Shown here piece by piece: positions 1 through 8,482 of a stretch of DNA of 43,841 bases; position 1 is the stretch's first letter, and every line of letters starts with the position of its first letter. The notes below the pieces were generated by a model. That model was given only the letters and a program-made list of their open reading frames with translations. It ran no database searches and had not been told where the DNA came from. Source of the DNA: Myxococcota bacterium (GTDB lineage Bacteria; Myxococcota_A; Polyangia; Palsa-1104; JAEUJZ01). Made by a program: the position numbers and the translations under genes. The DNA lies in NCBI GenBank assembly GCA_025057315.1, contig JANWXW010000074.1:1-43841 (forward strand). The letters are read 5' to 3'.

Positions 1-203
1 GACCCAGCGCTGGAGCGCACCCCCAGCCCCGACTTGACCGGCTGGTACGTCCCCAGATTCAGCACCGGCGGCGAGTCCACCCCCTGGTGAACGTAGTCCA
101 CCGGTCGCCCCTGCTCCGGCTGCCCAGCCTGCATCCCCCCGCAGCCAGACACCACCCCCACCCCCAGTGCAAACAGGGTTGGAATATGGGTTTTCCTCTT
201 CAT
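1..203 (-). CDS. Lipoprotein of unknown function (3' end outside window)
   Basis: An open frame starts at the ATG at 203-201 and runs off the left edge without a stop; about 67 residues are visible. The N-terminus is a lipoprotein signal: MKRK, a hydrophobic stretch and the lipobox VSGC followed by GG. After the cysteine the chain is rich in Gly, Pro and Gln, with no domain I recognise. A good ribosome site (GAGGAG, 7 nt spacing) precedes the ATG. It lies 43 bp downstream of the haem-motif lipoprotein on the same strand, so the two are probably co-transcribed. The start and export signal are well supported; the function is unknown. Confidence 0.75.
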   Translation of the reverse strand, partial: MKRKTHIPTLFALGVGVVSGCGGMQAGQPEQGRPVDYVHQGVDSPPVLNLGTYQPVKSGLGVRSSAG

Positions 204-246
204 CGCATGTCTCCTCATGATCACATCAAAATAGCCTTAGACATCC

Positions 247-1539
247 TCAGTTGGCTTCCGCGTTGCGCCACGCATCCAGGACCGCAGTGAATTGAGTGTG
301 ACACGTAGGGGGGAACCCAGCCGTGGTGCAGTTGGTTGCGTTGAAGCGGTACGGGTGGCTCACCATCGAGGTTGGGTTGGTATTGATCTCCAGCGTGCGG
401 CTGGTGTTGTAAAACTTCAGCTCCTCACACAGCTCCCTGTTCTTCTTGTCGTCGAGTGGCAACTTGAGCCCGTCGAGCATGTTGATTCCCCCCGCCACCC
501 CCGTGTTGTCGTGACACCCCATGCGGGTGCAGGACTGGTTGGCGCGCAAATACGGTGCCACCTGGTTGTTAAACACATTCAGGCCAGCGGGCTTGCACGG
601 GTTGGATCCTGGCAGGGGTGGCAGAACATTCAGCACGTCGAAGACCATGCTCAGGGCGGAGCCTGCCCGGAATTGCGTCAGCGTGAACAGACCCGGAATG
701 ATGAGGTTACCCGTGCCAGGGATGTTCCGTGTCGTACCCTCTGGGTCGTCGTCATCCTGGAAGAGGCGGATGGTCCGGTCAGTGGTAGCAAAGTTGTCGC
801 CTGGATCGGGCAGGGGCAAGCCGTTGTTCCAGACGACGAACAAGATCCGTTGCATCCGGATGGTGCGCTGCTCCGTCGGCTGGGCATTCTGCTTGACGTT
901 GAAGAAGCGCAGATCGCTGATCTCGACGCCGCGGCCCCCTGGCAACGGCGTGGTGCGGAACTGGAAGTAGGCGCCGCTGAACAGGTCGCCGATGGAATCC
1001 AGGCGGACCTGGGTAATGCCGTTGAGCACGGGATAGAAAGGACGGACGGCGGGCTTGAAAGTCGGTGCGACCAGGGCCAGCCGCTCCTGCTGTTCCAGCT
1101 TCAGCCACTCCAGCACAATGCCGCACTGATCGTTGCAGCCGGTGTCGAAGCCTACCAGCGCAGGGCCCTCGTGAACGCCCTTGCGGATGAACTTGCTCTG
1201 GGCAGGGTCGTCTAGGCGGATAAAGTCAGGCCAGCTGACCATCGTTGGATATGGATCGTCGGTGCCAGGGGCAGGCTTGAGGAAGCCGGGCCCAACGCCC
1301 CCCTCGACCCTGTGGCAGCCGCCACAGGTGGGCTGGATGGACGGCAACACCTGGGTGTTAAAGTAGGCCCGCGCCGAGACCCTGCTGGTTGCATCAATGG
1401 TGGGCTCGCGCATATCGGGCGCTTCCATCGGTACCTCAATCTCAGGTGGCGTTTGTGGTCTGGGAGAGCTGGGCAGACAGCCACCCAGGGCAACCCCCCA
1501 CACAGCGGCCCACAGCGGAGCAAGAAGTGGTCTTGTCAT
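247..1539 (-). CDS. Lipoprotein with a cytochrome c-type CxxCH motif
   Basis: About 430 residues. The frame stays open to 1956, but I start it at the ATG at 1539 because this gives a clean lipoprotein signal (MTRPLLAPLWAAVWGVALGGC) behind an AGGGA ribosome site. A canonical haem-attachment motif, CGGCHR, sits about 60 residues in, within a segment resembling the cytochrome c-like modules of large exported proteins. Near the C-terminus CTRMGCHDN has a CX4CH spacing, and PTCHTQF adds a further Cys-His pair, so a second non-canonical haem or metal site is possible. The middle looks like beta-strand-rich extracytoplasmic sequence. It is probably an envelope electron-transfer or metal-binding lipoprotein. 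A sigma-54-like promoter lies about 40 bp upstream, and the next lipoprotein follows at 43 bp. Confidence 0.75.
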   Translation of the reverse strand: MTRPLLAPLWAAVWGVALGGCLPSSPRPQTPPEIEVPMEAPDMREPTIDATSRVSARAYFNTQVLPSIQPTCGGCHRVEGGVGPGFLKPAPGTDDPYPTMVSWPDFIRLDDPAQSKFIRKGVHEGPALVGFDTGCNDQCGIVLEWLKLEQQERLALVAPTFKPAVRPFYPVLNGITQVRLDSIGDLFSGAYFQFRTTPLPGGRGVEISDLRFFNVKQNAQPTEQRTIRMQRILFVVWNNGLPLPDPGDNFATTDRTIRLFQDDDDPEGTTRNIPGTGNLIIPGLFTLTQFRAGSALSMVFDVLNVLPPLPGSNPCKPAGLNVFNNQVAPYLRANQSCTRMGCHDNTGVAGGINMLDGLKLPLDDKKNRELCEELKFYNTSRTLEINTNPTSMVSHPYRFNATNCTTAGFPPTCHTQFTAVLDAWRNAEAN

Positions 1540-1579
1540 GGTCACTTGTCCCTGCACATTCCTTCCAGGTTGGATATTT

Positions 1580-1596
1580 TGCGATTTCCGTGCCAA
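1580..1596 (-). promoter_or_regulatory. Sigma-54-like promoter (-24/-12) for the haem-motif lipoprotein
   Basis: On the minus strand TTGGCACG (1596-1589) is followed by GAAA and TCGCA (1584-1580). GG and GC are exactly 10 nt apart, as sigma-54 holoenzyme requires. The -24 box matches the consensus fully; the -12 box differs at one base (TCGC for TTGC). Predicted transcription starts near 1570, about 30 nt before the ATG at 1539. The activator is unknown; the NtrC-type regulator at 28137 is one candidate. Confidence 0.55.
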
Positions 1597-1853
1597 CATG
1601 GCGGTGCCGAACATGGTGGTTCGGCTCCGTGAGCCTTTGGCAAAGGTTGTTGACACCTCAGATTCGCACCTCTCCATATGCGGATATCTGCATGTGTTCC
1701 CGCCGGCACCATTCCGGGGATCGTTTTCGGCCATGTGGCCGTAACCAGCTGGGAGACACGAGGCTGGCACAGAAGGACCCACTGCAATTATACAACACAG
1801 TGGGACAGAGGCGCAAATTGGAGGATCAAAAAACAAAACAGGAAGGTACAGGA

Positions 1854-2150
1854 ACACAAGGCCCCACTCGGGGCAGGCATCTGGGGACGCGGACCCGGAC
1901 CATCTGCGCGCCGACCTCAATGACAGGGGACACAAGACCCCACCCACAGTGGCCATCTGGGGGTCAACCAGCCCCTGCAGTGCGAGACAAGATATGGCTA
2001 GAACCTCTGCTCCCTGGCAGGTTGGCGTCCCTGATGTTGGCGCCGCGCGTCCTCAGGGAGGAGACAATCTATCCTCTCACAGGCCTTGCTCGTAGGTGAT
2101 GACCCTGATGATGGCGCCGCGCGCCTCTAGGGGGGAGACAACGTAGGATT
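1854..2150. repeat. Degenerate tandem array, ~75-bp units with an (A)GACAA core
   Basis: A short core (ACACAAG, AGACAAG or AGACAA) recurs at 1854, 1930, 1985, 2062 and 2136, giving steps of 76, 55, 77 and 74 bp. Neighbouring units share more than the core. The 1985 and 2062 units share a segment near CTGATGTTGGCGCCGCGCGT, at about 2031 and 2105. The 1854 and 1930 units share CCCCAC and CATCTGGGG. The 1985 and 2136 units share TAGAACC(T/C)CTGCTC, and the last copy runs into the 3' end of the deacetylase gene. The rest of 1540-1853 holds the promoter above and no coding signal I trust. Confidence 0.5.
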
Positions 2151-3855
2151 AGAACCCCTGCTCTTCGTAGAACGCGGCGAAGCGGCTCAGGTCTCCGACC
2201 CAGACGTCGCGACCCTGGAGCGCGTCGAGGAAGGCAACCAGTGCCTGGGTGCGACCGGGACGCCTGCTCGGGTGCACCAGCAGCAGGGTGGGCGCGCCCG
2301 TCACGAGGTTGCGGTCCACCACCGCCAACCACTGCGCCACCCGCTCAGGGATGTTTCCCTCGTCGAGCCCTCGGTCGCTCAGGGCAAGAGGGTACTCGAT
2401 GACCGGATAGATATCGTAGCCACCAGGGCGGCTGCGCACCGCGCGGTGGGGGAAGTTGGTGCGCACCAGGCCACCGGCGCGGACCGAACTGCGCAGGTAA
2501 CCGCCGGCAACAAGCTGCTCGTAGTAGGCGGGCGGTGTCAGGAGGAAGCCAGGCCGGAAGGCAGCCACGCGGATGCCCAGGTCCTCCTCTAGCAGGTAGC
2601 GGCTGACCTGGATTTCGCCCACCAGCGAACCGCCTTGGGTCTGGCCTTGGTCGTAGCGGGGCAGGTAATTGGCGGCGCTCTCCCCGTCGAGTGCCACCGG
2701 CAGGCGATGGAAGTCAGGGAAATGGCCGAACGAGTGGCTGCCCACGTCGAACCCATCGGCGACAAGACGGCGCAGGCCGTGTATCATCGCCCGGGTGTAG
2801 ACGGCACCCATGAGCCCATTGCGGTAAGCGGATGTGGTCACCAGATAGGTCGCGCGCACGCCACGGGCGCGTTCGGCCTCTGCGAAGTGATGCATGATCT
2901 GGGCCGAGTAGGGCGAGTCGCAGTCGTGCGTCAAGATCACCGCTGCCCGATGGCCATCGGGCGCTGTCCGGCGGACCCGTGGGGACGGCGCATGCAGCAG
3001 GTAGAAGCGACGGAGTAGCAGCGGCAGCAGGTCCCCTTGAATATAGTGTCGGTTGGTATACTCGTCAGAGAAACCGAGCCCTAGACCGGACAGTAGATCC
3101 AAATAGTACTGGGTGCGCAGGCCGAGAACGTACAGCGCACCACGCTGCACCAAGGCCGCGCTGCCATCGTCGAAGCGGGCCAGCACCCGCGCGCCGCCGT
3201 CCTGGACGGCGTAGCCTACGGTCGGCGTCACGGCGCCGGCTCCAGTGAGAGGTAGTTTGCTAATGGCAATACTACGCAGCTCCTCCAGCAGCGGACTGGG
3301 CTCATCGGCGAGGAGCAACTCTCGGCGATCTCCCATCGGGGCCACAGCCTGAATACCGGCGAGTGCATACAACCGGGTGGCTCGCGGCGCTACCAGCAGA
3401 ACGGCTGTGCCGGCCTGAAGGGCAGCAGCGAGCCGGTCCGCGGCGTCCTTGGTGATTGTGGCATCGGTCAGCTCGCCCACAACGACCACCACACGGTACG
3501 CTGGAAGCTGGCTCGGCCGTGCTATGGACTCGCTGGGGATGCCCATGGTCGCCAGAGCATGGCGTACGGCTGTGCTGTCGCGGCTGGGGGCCGCGCCCAC
3601 TTCCCAGATGCCCACGATGGTGCCGACGGCGGGAATGGGGCGGGGCTGGGGGGTGGGGGGATAGGCTGGCACCGGCGCGCCCGGCCGGGGATAGGGGGCG
3701 GCCTCATCGCCATCGGTCAGCATGTCCAGCGGATCGATGCCGTGCTCGTCGGGGAGCGAGGTCGGGGGTTCGTCGACAGGGGCCGGAGTGGTCTGGGTGC
3801 AGCTCAGGGCAAACGCTAGCATGAGGGCTTGGATAGTTCGATGTATTGCTCTCAC
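2149..3855 (-). CDS. Polysaccharide deacetylase (NodB/CE4-like) lipoprotein
   Basis: 568 residues from a GTG at 3855 (AAGGA ribosome site 8 nt upstream). Residues 1-19 form a lipoprotein signal ending AFALSC. A Pro-rich linker follows, then an alpha/beta domain at about 78-200 that resembles ThuA/glutaminase-like folds. The C-terminal part carries the NodB-type motifs: THDCD (309-313), the metal motif HSFGH (374-378) and FRPGF (433-437). CE4 enzymes remove acetyl groups from N-acetylated sugars of peptidoglycan, chitin or exopolysaccharide; the substrate here cannot be told. Motif 1 reads THDCD rather than the usual TFDD, seen in divergent members. It lies downstream of a pseudogene, and its 3' end borders a repeat array. 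It is probably an anchored cell-envelope enzyme. Confidence 0.8.
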   Translation of the reverse strand: MRAIHRTIQALMLAFALSCTQTTPAPVDEPPTSLPDEHGIDPLDMLTDGDEAAPYPRPGAPVPAYPPTPQPRPIPAVGTIVGIWEVGAAPSRDSTAVRHALATMGIPSESIARPSQLPAYRVVVVVGELTDATITKDAADRLAAALQAGTAVLLVAPRATRLYALAGIQAVAPMGDRRELLLADEPSPLLEELRSIAISKLPLTGAGAVTPTVGYAVQDGGARVLARFDDGSAALVQRGALYVLGLRTQYYLDLLSGLGLGFSDEYTNRHYIQGDLLPLLLRRFYLLHAPSPRVRRTAPDGHRAAVILTHDCDSPYSAQIMHHFAEAERARGVRATYLVTTSAYRNGLMGAVYTRAMIHGLRRLVADGFDVGSHSFGHFPDFHRLPVALDGESAANYLPRYDQGQTQGGSLVGEIQVSRYLLEEDLGIRVAAFRPGFLLTPPAYYEQLVAGGYLRSSVRAGGLVRTNFPHRAVRSRPGGYDIYPVIEYPLALSDRGLDEGNIPERVAQWLAVVDRNLVTGAPTLLLVHPSRRPGRTQALVAFLDALQGRDVWVGDLSRFAAFYEEQGF

Positions 3856-3948
3856 GATCGGCTTCCTTGCAATATCTCCTTGAGGAGAGGGTAGAGATGG
3901 CCCCCCCTGGCGACAACATTTCCTGTTTCGCGTAGAGCAAACAGCTTG

Positions 3949-4875
3949 CTATGGGATGACAAGCGTGATGGGTACTGCGGCATTTGTTTCGCCCGTCGGC
4001 ACCACCTCCAGCGGCTGGTTCGGGAGCGAGACCCCATCGCCACTGTTGGACCAGAGCGTATGAGGGAAGGCGCGCTTGCGGTCCAGGATCGCGGTCGCCC
4101 AGTATGGTCCGGGGTGAATCTGGGTGAATCTGATCGATCTACTACCAGCTCGGCGCGCAATGCCCCGACAGGCACCGCAGCGCTGAGGCTCCGGCTGACG
4201 GCGCAAACGCCTGCCAGGCTGCAGTCCTGGACAGCTCCTAACACAAATAGGACCTGCCACACATTTGCCTCCTGCGGCAGGGGGGTGCTGTCACGATACG
4301 GCAACGCGCAGCCGCGGCAGGGGGGCAACGGGCCATCGCCTGGCAGCGGATCGAGATCGACGGGGAGGGGCTGGGGCAGGGAGTGTGGTTCCAGGCGACG
4401 AGCACGCCACAGCAGGTGAGCTGAGCCGCGCACGCTCACCTTCAGCTGGAGCTGATCATCCCCGTCCAGCTGGAAGCGGGCATCGATGTAGCCGCAGCCT
4501 CTCTCGATGGAGCAGAAGCGTGGGGGGCCGATCCGTCGAGAAATGCGGTGCGGGAGTCACGCACCAGACCCATAAACAGACCACCATTGCGGAAGACGAG
4601 CACCGGCCGCTCGCCACGGCGCTCCACCGCGAAGGCAAAGCGCGGGTTTTTTTCAGCGCGCGAAAAGAGCGTCTACGGGCCTGCTGCGCGTAGGTCCATA
4701 CTCACAAGAGGAAAAGATCCCAATATCGTATAGGTGGCAGGGCCGCTCCACAACCCGGCAAGGCGGGGCAACAGCTCCAGGCCCGCCACTGGTCCGGACG
4801 GAGCACCGCTCTCGGATGGAGTCACCCAGCTGCGGCTGCAGCGAACAGGATCGTCCAGGGGGTGGTTCGTAACAT
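3949..4875 (-). pseudogene. Broken secreted-protein gene (three frameshifts and an internal stop)
   Basis: Five pieces in different reading states form one coherent protein on the minus strand. (a) ATG at 4875 gives a signal peptide (MLRTTPWTILFAAAAAG), then TGA at 4824. (b) From about 4831 a second frame reads SWVTPSESG and LLPRLAGLWSGPATYT. (c) The same frame hits TAG at 4675-4673, then continues TLFSRAEKNPRFAFAVE and VLVFRNGGLFMGLVRD. (d) Near 4535 the frame shifts and reads RFCSIERGCGYIDARFQLDG. (e) Near 4140 it shifts again and reads HPGPYWATAILDRKR to the end VPITLVIP at 3949. Each shift is equivalent to -1. A 10-bp tandem repeat (4112-4131) sits beside the last shift, but removing one copy does not by itself restore the frame. 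The intact form was probably an exported protein of about 300 residues, function unknown. Confidence 0.75.
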
Positions 4876-4914
4876 GGCCCTTCCTTTGGTAGCAGATGGC
4901 AGCAGATACCGCGC

Positions 4915-5667
4915 CTAGAAGCCGGGCGTCTCCATCGGACCTTCAGCCCGACCGGAGATGAACTGCTGCACCACCTCGTCGGTGCTGCGGCGAAGCTGAT
5001 CCGGAGTGCCCAGGGCGTGAACCTTGCCCTGGTAAAGGAACGCGATGCGATCGGCAATGGAGAAGATTGAGGTCAGATCATGCGACACGACGACGGTGGT
5101 CACACCCAGGTCCCGGGACAGCCCCCGGATGAGGGCATCGACCCGCCGCGCGCTGACGGGGTCCAGCCCAGTGGTAGGCTCATCGAACAGAATGTATTCA
5201 GGCTCCATCGTGAGCGCGCGCGCGATGGCCACGCGCTTGCGCATTCCGTCCGATAGTGCTGCGGGCAGCAGATCGGCAAACTCGGACATCTGCACCCGAT
5301 CGAGGTAAGCCCTGGCCTGCTCGCGGGCCCGCGCACTCGAGAGACGGCGATGCTTGATGAGGGGCAGCGCGACGTTGTCGAGCACGGTCATCGAATCCAG
5401 CAAGGTCGAGTGCTGGAAGACCATCGCGCAGCGGCGCCGGACCGCATACATGTGGCGCTCGTCTAGGTCATCGATGCGCTGGCCATCGAGCAGAATCTCC
5501 CCTCGGTCAGGACGAATCAGCCCCACCACGTGCTTGATGGTTACCGACTTGCCGACGCCGGAAGCACCAATGATGAACAGGATTTCCCCGCGCATGACGC
5601 GCAGGTCGATGCCACGCAGCACAACCTGGCCGCCAAAGGACTTCCAGATGTTGCGAAACTCAATCAA
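4915..5667 (-). CDS. ABC transporter ATP-binding protein, MlaF/Ttg2A-like
   Basis: 250 residues from a TTG start at 5667 with AGGG just upstream. Walker A is GASGVGKS (34-41), the signature is LSDGM (139-143, where LSGGM is usual), Walker B is YILFDEP followed by TTGLDP, and the switch histidine is in VVSHD. The [15 protein letters not shown] stretch and overall length match the MlaF/Ttg2A group, which powers phospholipid transport between the membranes through an MlaE permease and MCE-domain proteins. No MlaE, MlaD or MlaC gene is nearby, so the ATPase is an orphan here and must pair with subunits encoded elsewhere. The Gly-to-Asp change in the signature motif is notable. The family call is firm; the lipid-transport role is inferred. 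Confidence 0.85.
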   Translation of the reverse strand: MIEFRNIWKSFGGQVVLRGIDLRVMRGEILFIIGASGVGKSVTIKHVVGLIRPDRGEILLDGQRIDDLDERHMYAVRRRCAMVFQHSTLLDSMTVLDNVALPLIKHRRLSSARAREQARAYLDRVQMSEFADLLPAALSDGMRKRVAIARALTMEPEYILFDEPTTGLDPVSARRVDALIRGLSRDLGVTTVVVSHDLTSIFSIADRIAFLYQGKVHALGTPDQLRRSTDEVVQQFISGRAEGPMETPGF

Positions 5668-5721
5668 GGCCCTGCCGGGCAGTATAGCCGGCTTCGGGAT
5701 GGCACAGACGTCGGGAAATCT

Positions 5722-6027
5722 TCAGGGGCGGCTGCGTCGGCGGTTTGCTCTCGGCTGGTTGACGGTGACGCTGCGAGTCGGTGAGGCAGCCTCTGCCTGC
5801 AAGGGCCCCGCCTGCACGAACAGCTCGCCAGGGTTGACCTTGAGCGCTGCCGCCAGCCGCGCCACCGTGCGCAGGCTCATGTTCACCTGGCCCGTCTCTA
5901 GGCGCTGGTAGTTTCGCAACCCGCACTCGATGCGCAGCGCCATGGCCTCCTGGGTCAGGCCCGCCGCATACCGGAGCTGCTTGAGCCGGGCCCCCACGCT
6001 GGCAATCAGAGCATCCTCGTCAATCAT
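5722..6027 (-). CDS. XRE-family helix-turn-helix regulator
   Basis: 101 residues. Residues about 10-68 form an XRE/Cro helix-turn-helix domain: LKQLRYAAGLTQEAMALRI, a recognition-helix segment around LRNYQRLETG, then LRTVARLAAALKVNPGELF. The remaining ~30 residues are a basic, Pro/Arg-rich tail without a sensory domain. It lies 54 bp upstream of the MlaF-like gene on the same strand and may be co-transcribed with it. It has no Shine-Dalgarno; instead a -10-like TAGCCT ends 7 nt before the ATG, so the transcript may be leaderless. Targets are unknown. Confidence 0.85.
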   Translation of the reverse strand: MIDEDALIASVGARLKQLRYAAGLTQEAMALRIECGLRNYQRLETGQVNMSLRTVARLAAALKVNPGELFVQAGPLQAEAASPTRSVTVNQPRANRRRSRP

Positions 6028-6034
6028 GCCAGCC

Positions 6035-6063
6035 AGGCTAGCAGGCGTCTGCCAGGCTGCAAA
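6035..6063 (-). promoter_or_regulatory. Predicted sigma-70 promoter for the XRE gene (leaderless)
   Basis: On the minus strand TTTGCA (6063-6058), a 17-nt spacer, then TAGCCT (6040-6035) preceded by TGC, giving an extended -10. Seven nucleotides separate the -10 from the ATG at 6027, so transcription would begin at or next to the start codon. Confidence 0.45.
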
Positions 6064-6220
6064 CGATCAAAGGGGATCGTGGATAGATGTGTACGTATAA
6101 AAGATTGCTCGATTTTTTTGAAAGATGTGCCAGTTTTGCCCGCCCCTTGCGGAGCGCAACCTGACCTCCCTCTTCCAGGACGGGGGCGTAGATGCTAGGG
6201 TGCCCCCATCGGAGGATCCG

Positions 6221-6919
6221 GTGCGTCCACGCAGTCTCCAAATGGTTTTGGTCGGCGCGGCGATCGGACTGGCCGCATGCCCTGAACCGCCCCCAGCGCC
6301 TACGGCCCAGGAGGTGGCGGAACGCCTGCGAGCTGACCCGGAGTTCTTGCGCATGGTGACTGGGCCGCCAGGCCCCCCGGGGCGGGATGGCGAACGGGGT
6401 GAGCCAGGCCCGCGTGGAGAACGGGGCGACAAGGGCGACAAGGGCGAACGGGGTGAGCCAGGCCCACGCGGAGAGCGGGGCGAGCGGGGTGAGCCGGGCC
6501 CAGCCGGGCCACCTGGGATGACCGGTCCTGCTGGCCCCCCCGGCCCTAAGGGCGATAGCGGGGTTGGTAAGTTCTGCGGCGAGAGCGCGCCCAGCAAGGG
6601 CATGGCGGTCAGCGGGGGGATGGTCGGCGCCCGCGCGGCCAAGCGGCTGTGCGAGACCGCCTGTGGGGACGCGCAGGCGCACGTGTGCACCAAGACCGAG
6701 GTGTCGCTGAGCTGGCAAGCGGGGCTGCGCCCCCGGGCCAACGCCTGGATCAGCCACCCCGGTCCCTACCCCCACGGCGCCATCACGATCTCGGACTGCA
6801 GCCCCCTGGTGGGCGACGGCGATCAGTGGGTCGACAGCAGCAATGGCCTCTATGGCTCCGTCTGGTTCGGCGGTGGAGAGCGCTGCGATACCTCTCTGCC
6901 CTTTGCTTGCTGCAAATGA
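6221..6919 (+). CDS. Collagen-like lipoprotein
   Basis: 232 residues from a GTG at 6221, chosen because GGAGG lies 5 nt upstream and the start gives a classical signal ([20 protein letters not shown], lipid Cys20). The frame is open back to 6125, but that extension lacks a ribosome site. After a short helix (about 28-46) comes an unbroken collagen-type Gly-X-Y run at about 48-113, some 22 triplets rich in [13 protein letters not shown] and GPPGPP, able to form a trimeric triple helix. The C-terminal ~115 residues contain six or more cysteines and end [13 protein letters not shown], probably a disulfide-bonded head. A stretch starting GGCGAACGGGGTGAGCCAGG repeats 54 bp apart (6389, 6443). Its 3' end overlaps the convergent phospholipase-like gene by 70 bp. 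It is probably a surface-anchored rod, partner unknown. Confidence 0.8.
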   Translation: MRPRSLQMVLVGAAIGLAACPEPPPAPTAQEVAERLRADPEFLRMVTGPPGPPGRDGERGEPGPRGERGDKGDKGERGEPGPRGERGERGEPGPAGPPGMTGPAGPPGPKGDSGVGKFCGESAPSKGMAVSGGMVGARAAKRLCETACGDAQAHVCTKTEVSLSWQAGLRPRANAWISHPGPYPHGAITISDCSPLVGDGDQWVDSSNGLYGSVWFGGGERCDTSLPFACCK

Positions 6920-8430
6920 CCTCGCAGCAGGGCACGGGTGCGGCCCCACAGGCCTTGCCGCCGTGACTGCCGCCACCACTGCCCTACGGCCCGGCCCAGC
7001 GCAGCGACCCCGAACCAGATGAGCAGCAGCGAGAGAAACCCGCCCACGATACGAGGCTGCCACAGACCCAGCCCGCCCGCTCCTAGGAGCAGCGCACCGG
7101 TTGCCCCAGCCACAGACCAGGTGTTCTGTTCGAACTGACGCCGCAACGCCGCCCCCAGCACCGCAGCGCTGGCCCGGGCCATGGCCGCTCCGGCCCGCCC
7201 TGTCGGCGGAGCCAGGTCCCGACGCCGTCGGCCCGACGGCCCCGCTCGGCCTGCCCCCATCGGCTGACGGGAGCCCTGGATCATGACCGGCACCGCCCGC
7301 TGAATGTGCCCCTGGAACCGTCGACGCCGCGTGCGCAAAATCAGCTCCCGGGCGTTGCCTATGTCCTCGAGAAACATCTCCTCCATGGCCCTGGCCAGGG
7401 TCGCGTCCTCGACGGTCACATCCAACTCCCAGTTGGTCAGCAAGCTGGCCAGGTTCAGGTTCGAGGAGCCGACGCGACACCACAGCCCATCAATGACCGA
7501 GGTCTTGGCATGGAGCATGGGCCCCTCCCATTCGAAGATGCGCACGCCGGCACGGAGCAGGCCCGTGTAGCCAGCCCGGCCAATCCAGGATACCCAGGGC
7601 AGGTCTGACCGACCTGGCACCAGCACCCGCACGTCGACGCCATCGCGAGCCGCCGCCAGCAGGGCCTCATAGAGAGGCGGCGGGGTGAGAAAATAGGCAT
7701 CGGTCAGCCAGATTCGCCGGCACGCCAGCGACAGCAGCACCTGAATGATGCGGTAGATCCGCGACCGACCCGGCAACCCGGAAATGACGCGCACCGGCGC
7801 TCCCCCCCTTCGTTTGTCCGGCGGCGGCAGCGGGGGCAGGTGGGCAGCTGGCAACGGTGGACCGGCTGCGCTCCACGTTTCGTTGAAGGCGCGGCACAGT
7901 GCCACCGCTGCGGGGCCGACGATCCGCACGGCAGTGTCCCGCCACGGCGGGATGCCCTGAGCAGGATCGCCAGCCCAGGCGTCCCCCACACACAGGCCCC
8001 CAACGTAGCCGATCCGGCCGTCCACGCAGAGGCTCTTGCGGTGGTTGCGCTGCACCGAGCGGATCGGATCGCTCAGGCGCGGGGGGTTGAAGACCCGGAC
8101 GTCAACCCCGCCTTCGGCCAAGCGCCGCCACAGCCGACGGCTCGTGCCGATGCAGCCGAACCAGTCATAGAGCAAGTGAACCGCCACACCGGCCGCGGCA
8201 CGCTCGATGAGCGCATCGGCAATGGCGTTGCCCGTTCGATCATTATTAAAAATGTAGTTCTCGAAGAGGACAAAATGCTGCGCCGAGGCGATGTCCTGAA
8301 TCCAGGCTGGAAACACCTCAGGGCCATCGCGCAGCAAGGTCACCTCGTTGCCTGCGATCGGAGGGGCCTCGCCAGCCCGGGTCAGGGCCCACGGCGGCAG
8401 GACCGGGTCAGCCATTGTTTCGTCAGTCAA
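6850..8430 (-). CDS. Phospholipase D-family protein, cardiolipin synthase-like
   Basis: 526 residues with two HKD motifs: [10 protein letters not shown] (His130) and [10 protein letters not shown] (His307), each followed by the expected Gly/Ser-Asn stretch (second: GSSNLNLAS). Two such motifs define the PLD/cardiolipin synthase superfamily, which transfers phosphatidyl groups between lipids. Unlike ClsA there are no N-terminal membrane helices; instead a C-terminal extension holds two hydrophobic segments (about residues 440-485), so membrane attachment is at the other end. The start is uncertain: TTG at 8430 or ATG at 8415 (MADPVLPPW). An extended -10 (TGC TAGGTT) lies just upstream of the TTG. 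The 3' end overlaps the convergent collagen-like gene by 70 bp. Confidence 0.85.
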   Translation of the reverse strand: MTDETMADPVLPPWALTRAGEAPPIAGNEVTLLRDGPEVFPAWIQDIASAQHFVLFENYIFNNDRTGNAIADALIERAAAGVAVHLLYDWFGCIGTSRRLWRRLAEGGVDVRVFNPPRLSDPIRSVQRNHRKSLCVDGRIGYVGGLCVGDAWAGDPAQGIPPWRDTAVRIVGPAAVALCRAFNETWSAAGPPLPAAHLPPLPPPDKRRGGAPVRVISGLPGRSRIYRIIQVLLSLACRRIWLTDAYFLTPPPLYEALLAAARDGVDVRVLVPGRSDLPWVSWIGRAGYTGLLRAGVRIFEWEGPMLHAKTSVIDGLWCRVGSSNLNLASLLTNWELDVTVEDATLARAMEEMFLEDIGNARELILRTRRRRFQGHIQRAVPVMIQGSRQPMGAGRAGPSGRRRRDLAPPTGRAGAAMARASAAVLGAALRRQFEQNTWSVAGATGALLLGAGGLGLWQPRIVGGFLSLLLIWFGVAALGRAVGQWWRQSRRQGLWGRTRALLRGHLQQAKGREVSQRSPPPNQTEP

Positions 8431-8482
8431 GCAAGGCAGAACCTAGCACGGGCCAGGCCAGGTGTTGGCCACCTGTTGGCCC

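Noticed and set aside
292..1215. Plus-strand open frame of 307 residues antisense to the haem-motif lipoprotein
   Set aside because: It is a GC-rich shadow; the minus strand has the signal peptide and CxxCH motif.
1650..1690. Plus-strand TTGACA with a CATATG downstream as a promoter
   Set aside because: The spacing is 19-20 nt, the -10 is poor, and no plus-strand gene follows.
1540..1956. N-terminal extension of the haem-motif lipoprotein
   Set aside because: The frame is open, but the ATG at 1539 gives a textbook lipoprotein signal, and the extension contains the promoter boxes.
1389..2099. Plus-strand open frame of 236 residues in the non-coding stretch
   Set aside because: No ribosome site, no domain and no codon bias like the neighbours; it crosses the tandem repeats and the sigma-54-like promoter of the minus-strand gene.
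4112..4131. 10-bp tandem repeat as sole cause of the last frameshift in the pseudogene
   Set aside because: Deleting one copy moves the frame by the wrong amount; the observed shift is equivalent to -1, so another change is needed.
6038..7483. Long minus-strand open frame (about 480 residues) opposite the collagen-like gene
   Set aside because: Its composition (repeated Ala, Pro, Gly, Trp runs) mirrors the collagen triplets on the other strand, it covers the end of the PLD gene in another frame, and it has no ribosome site or family motif.
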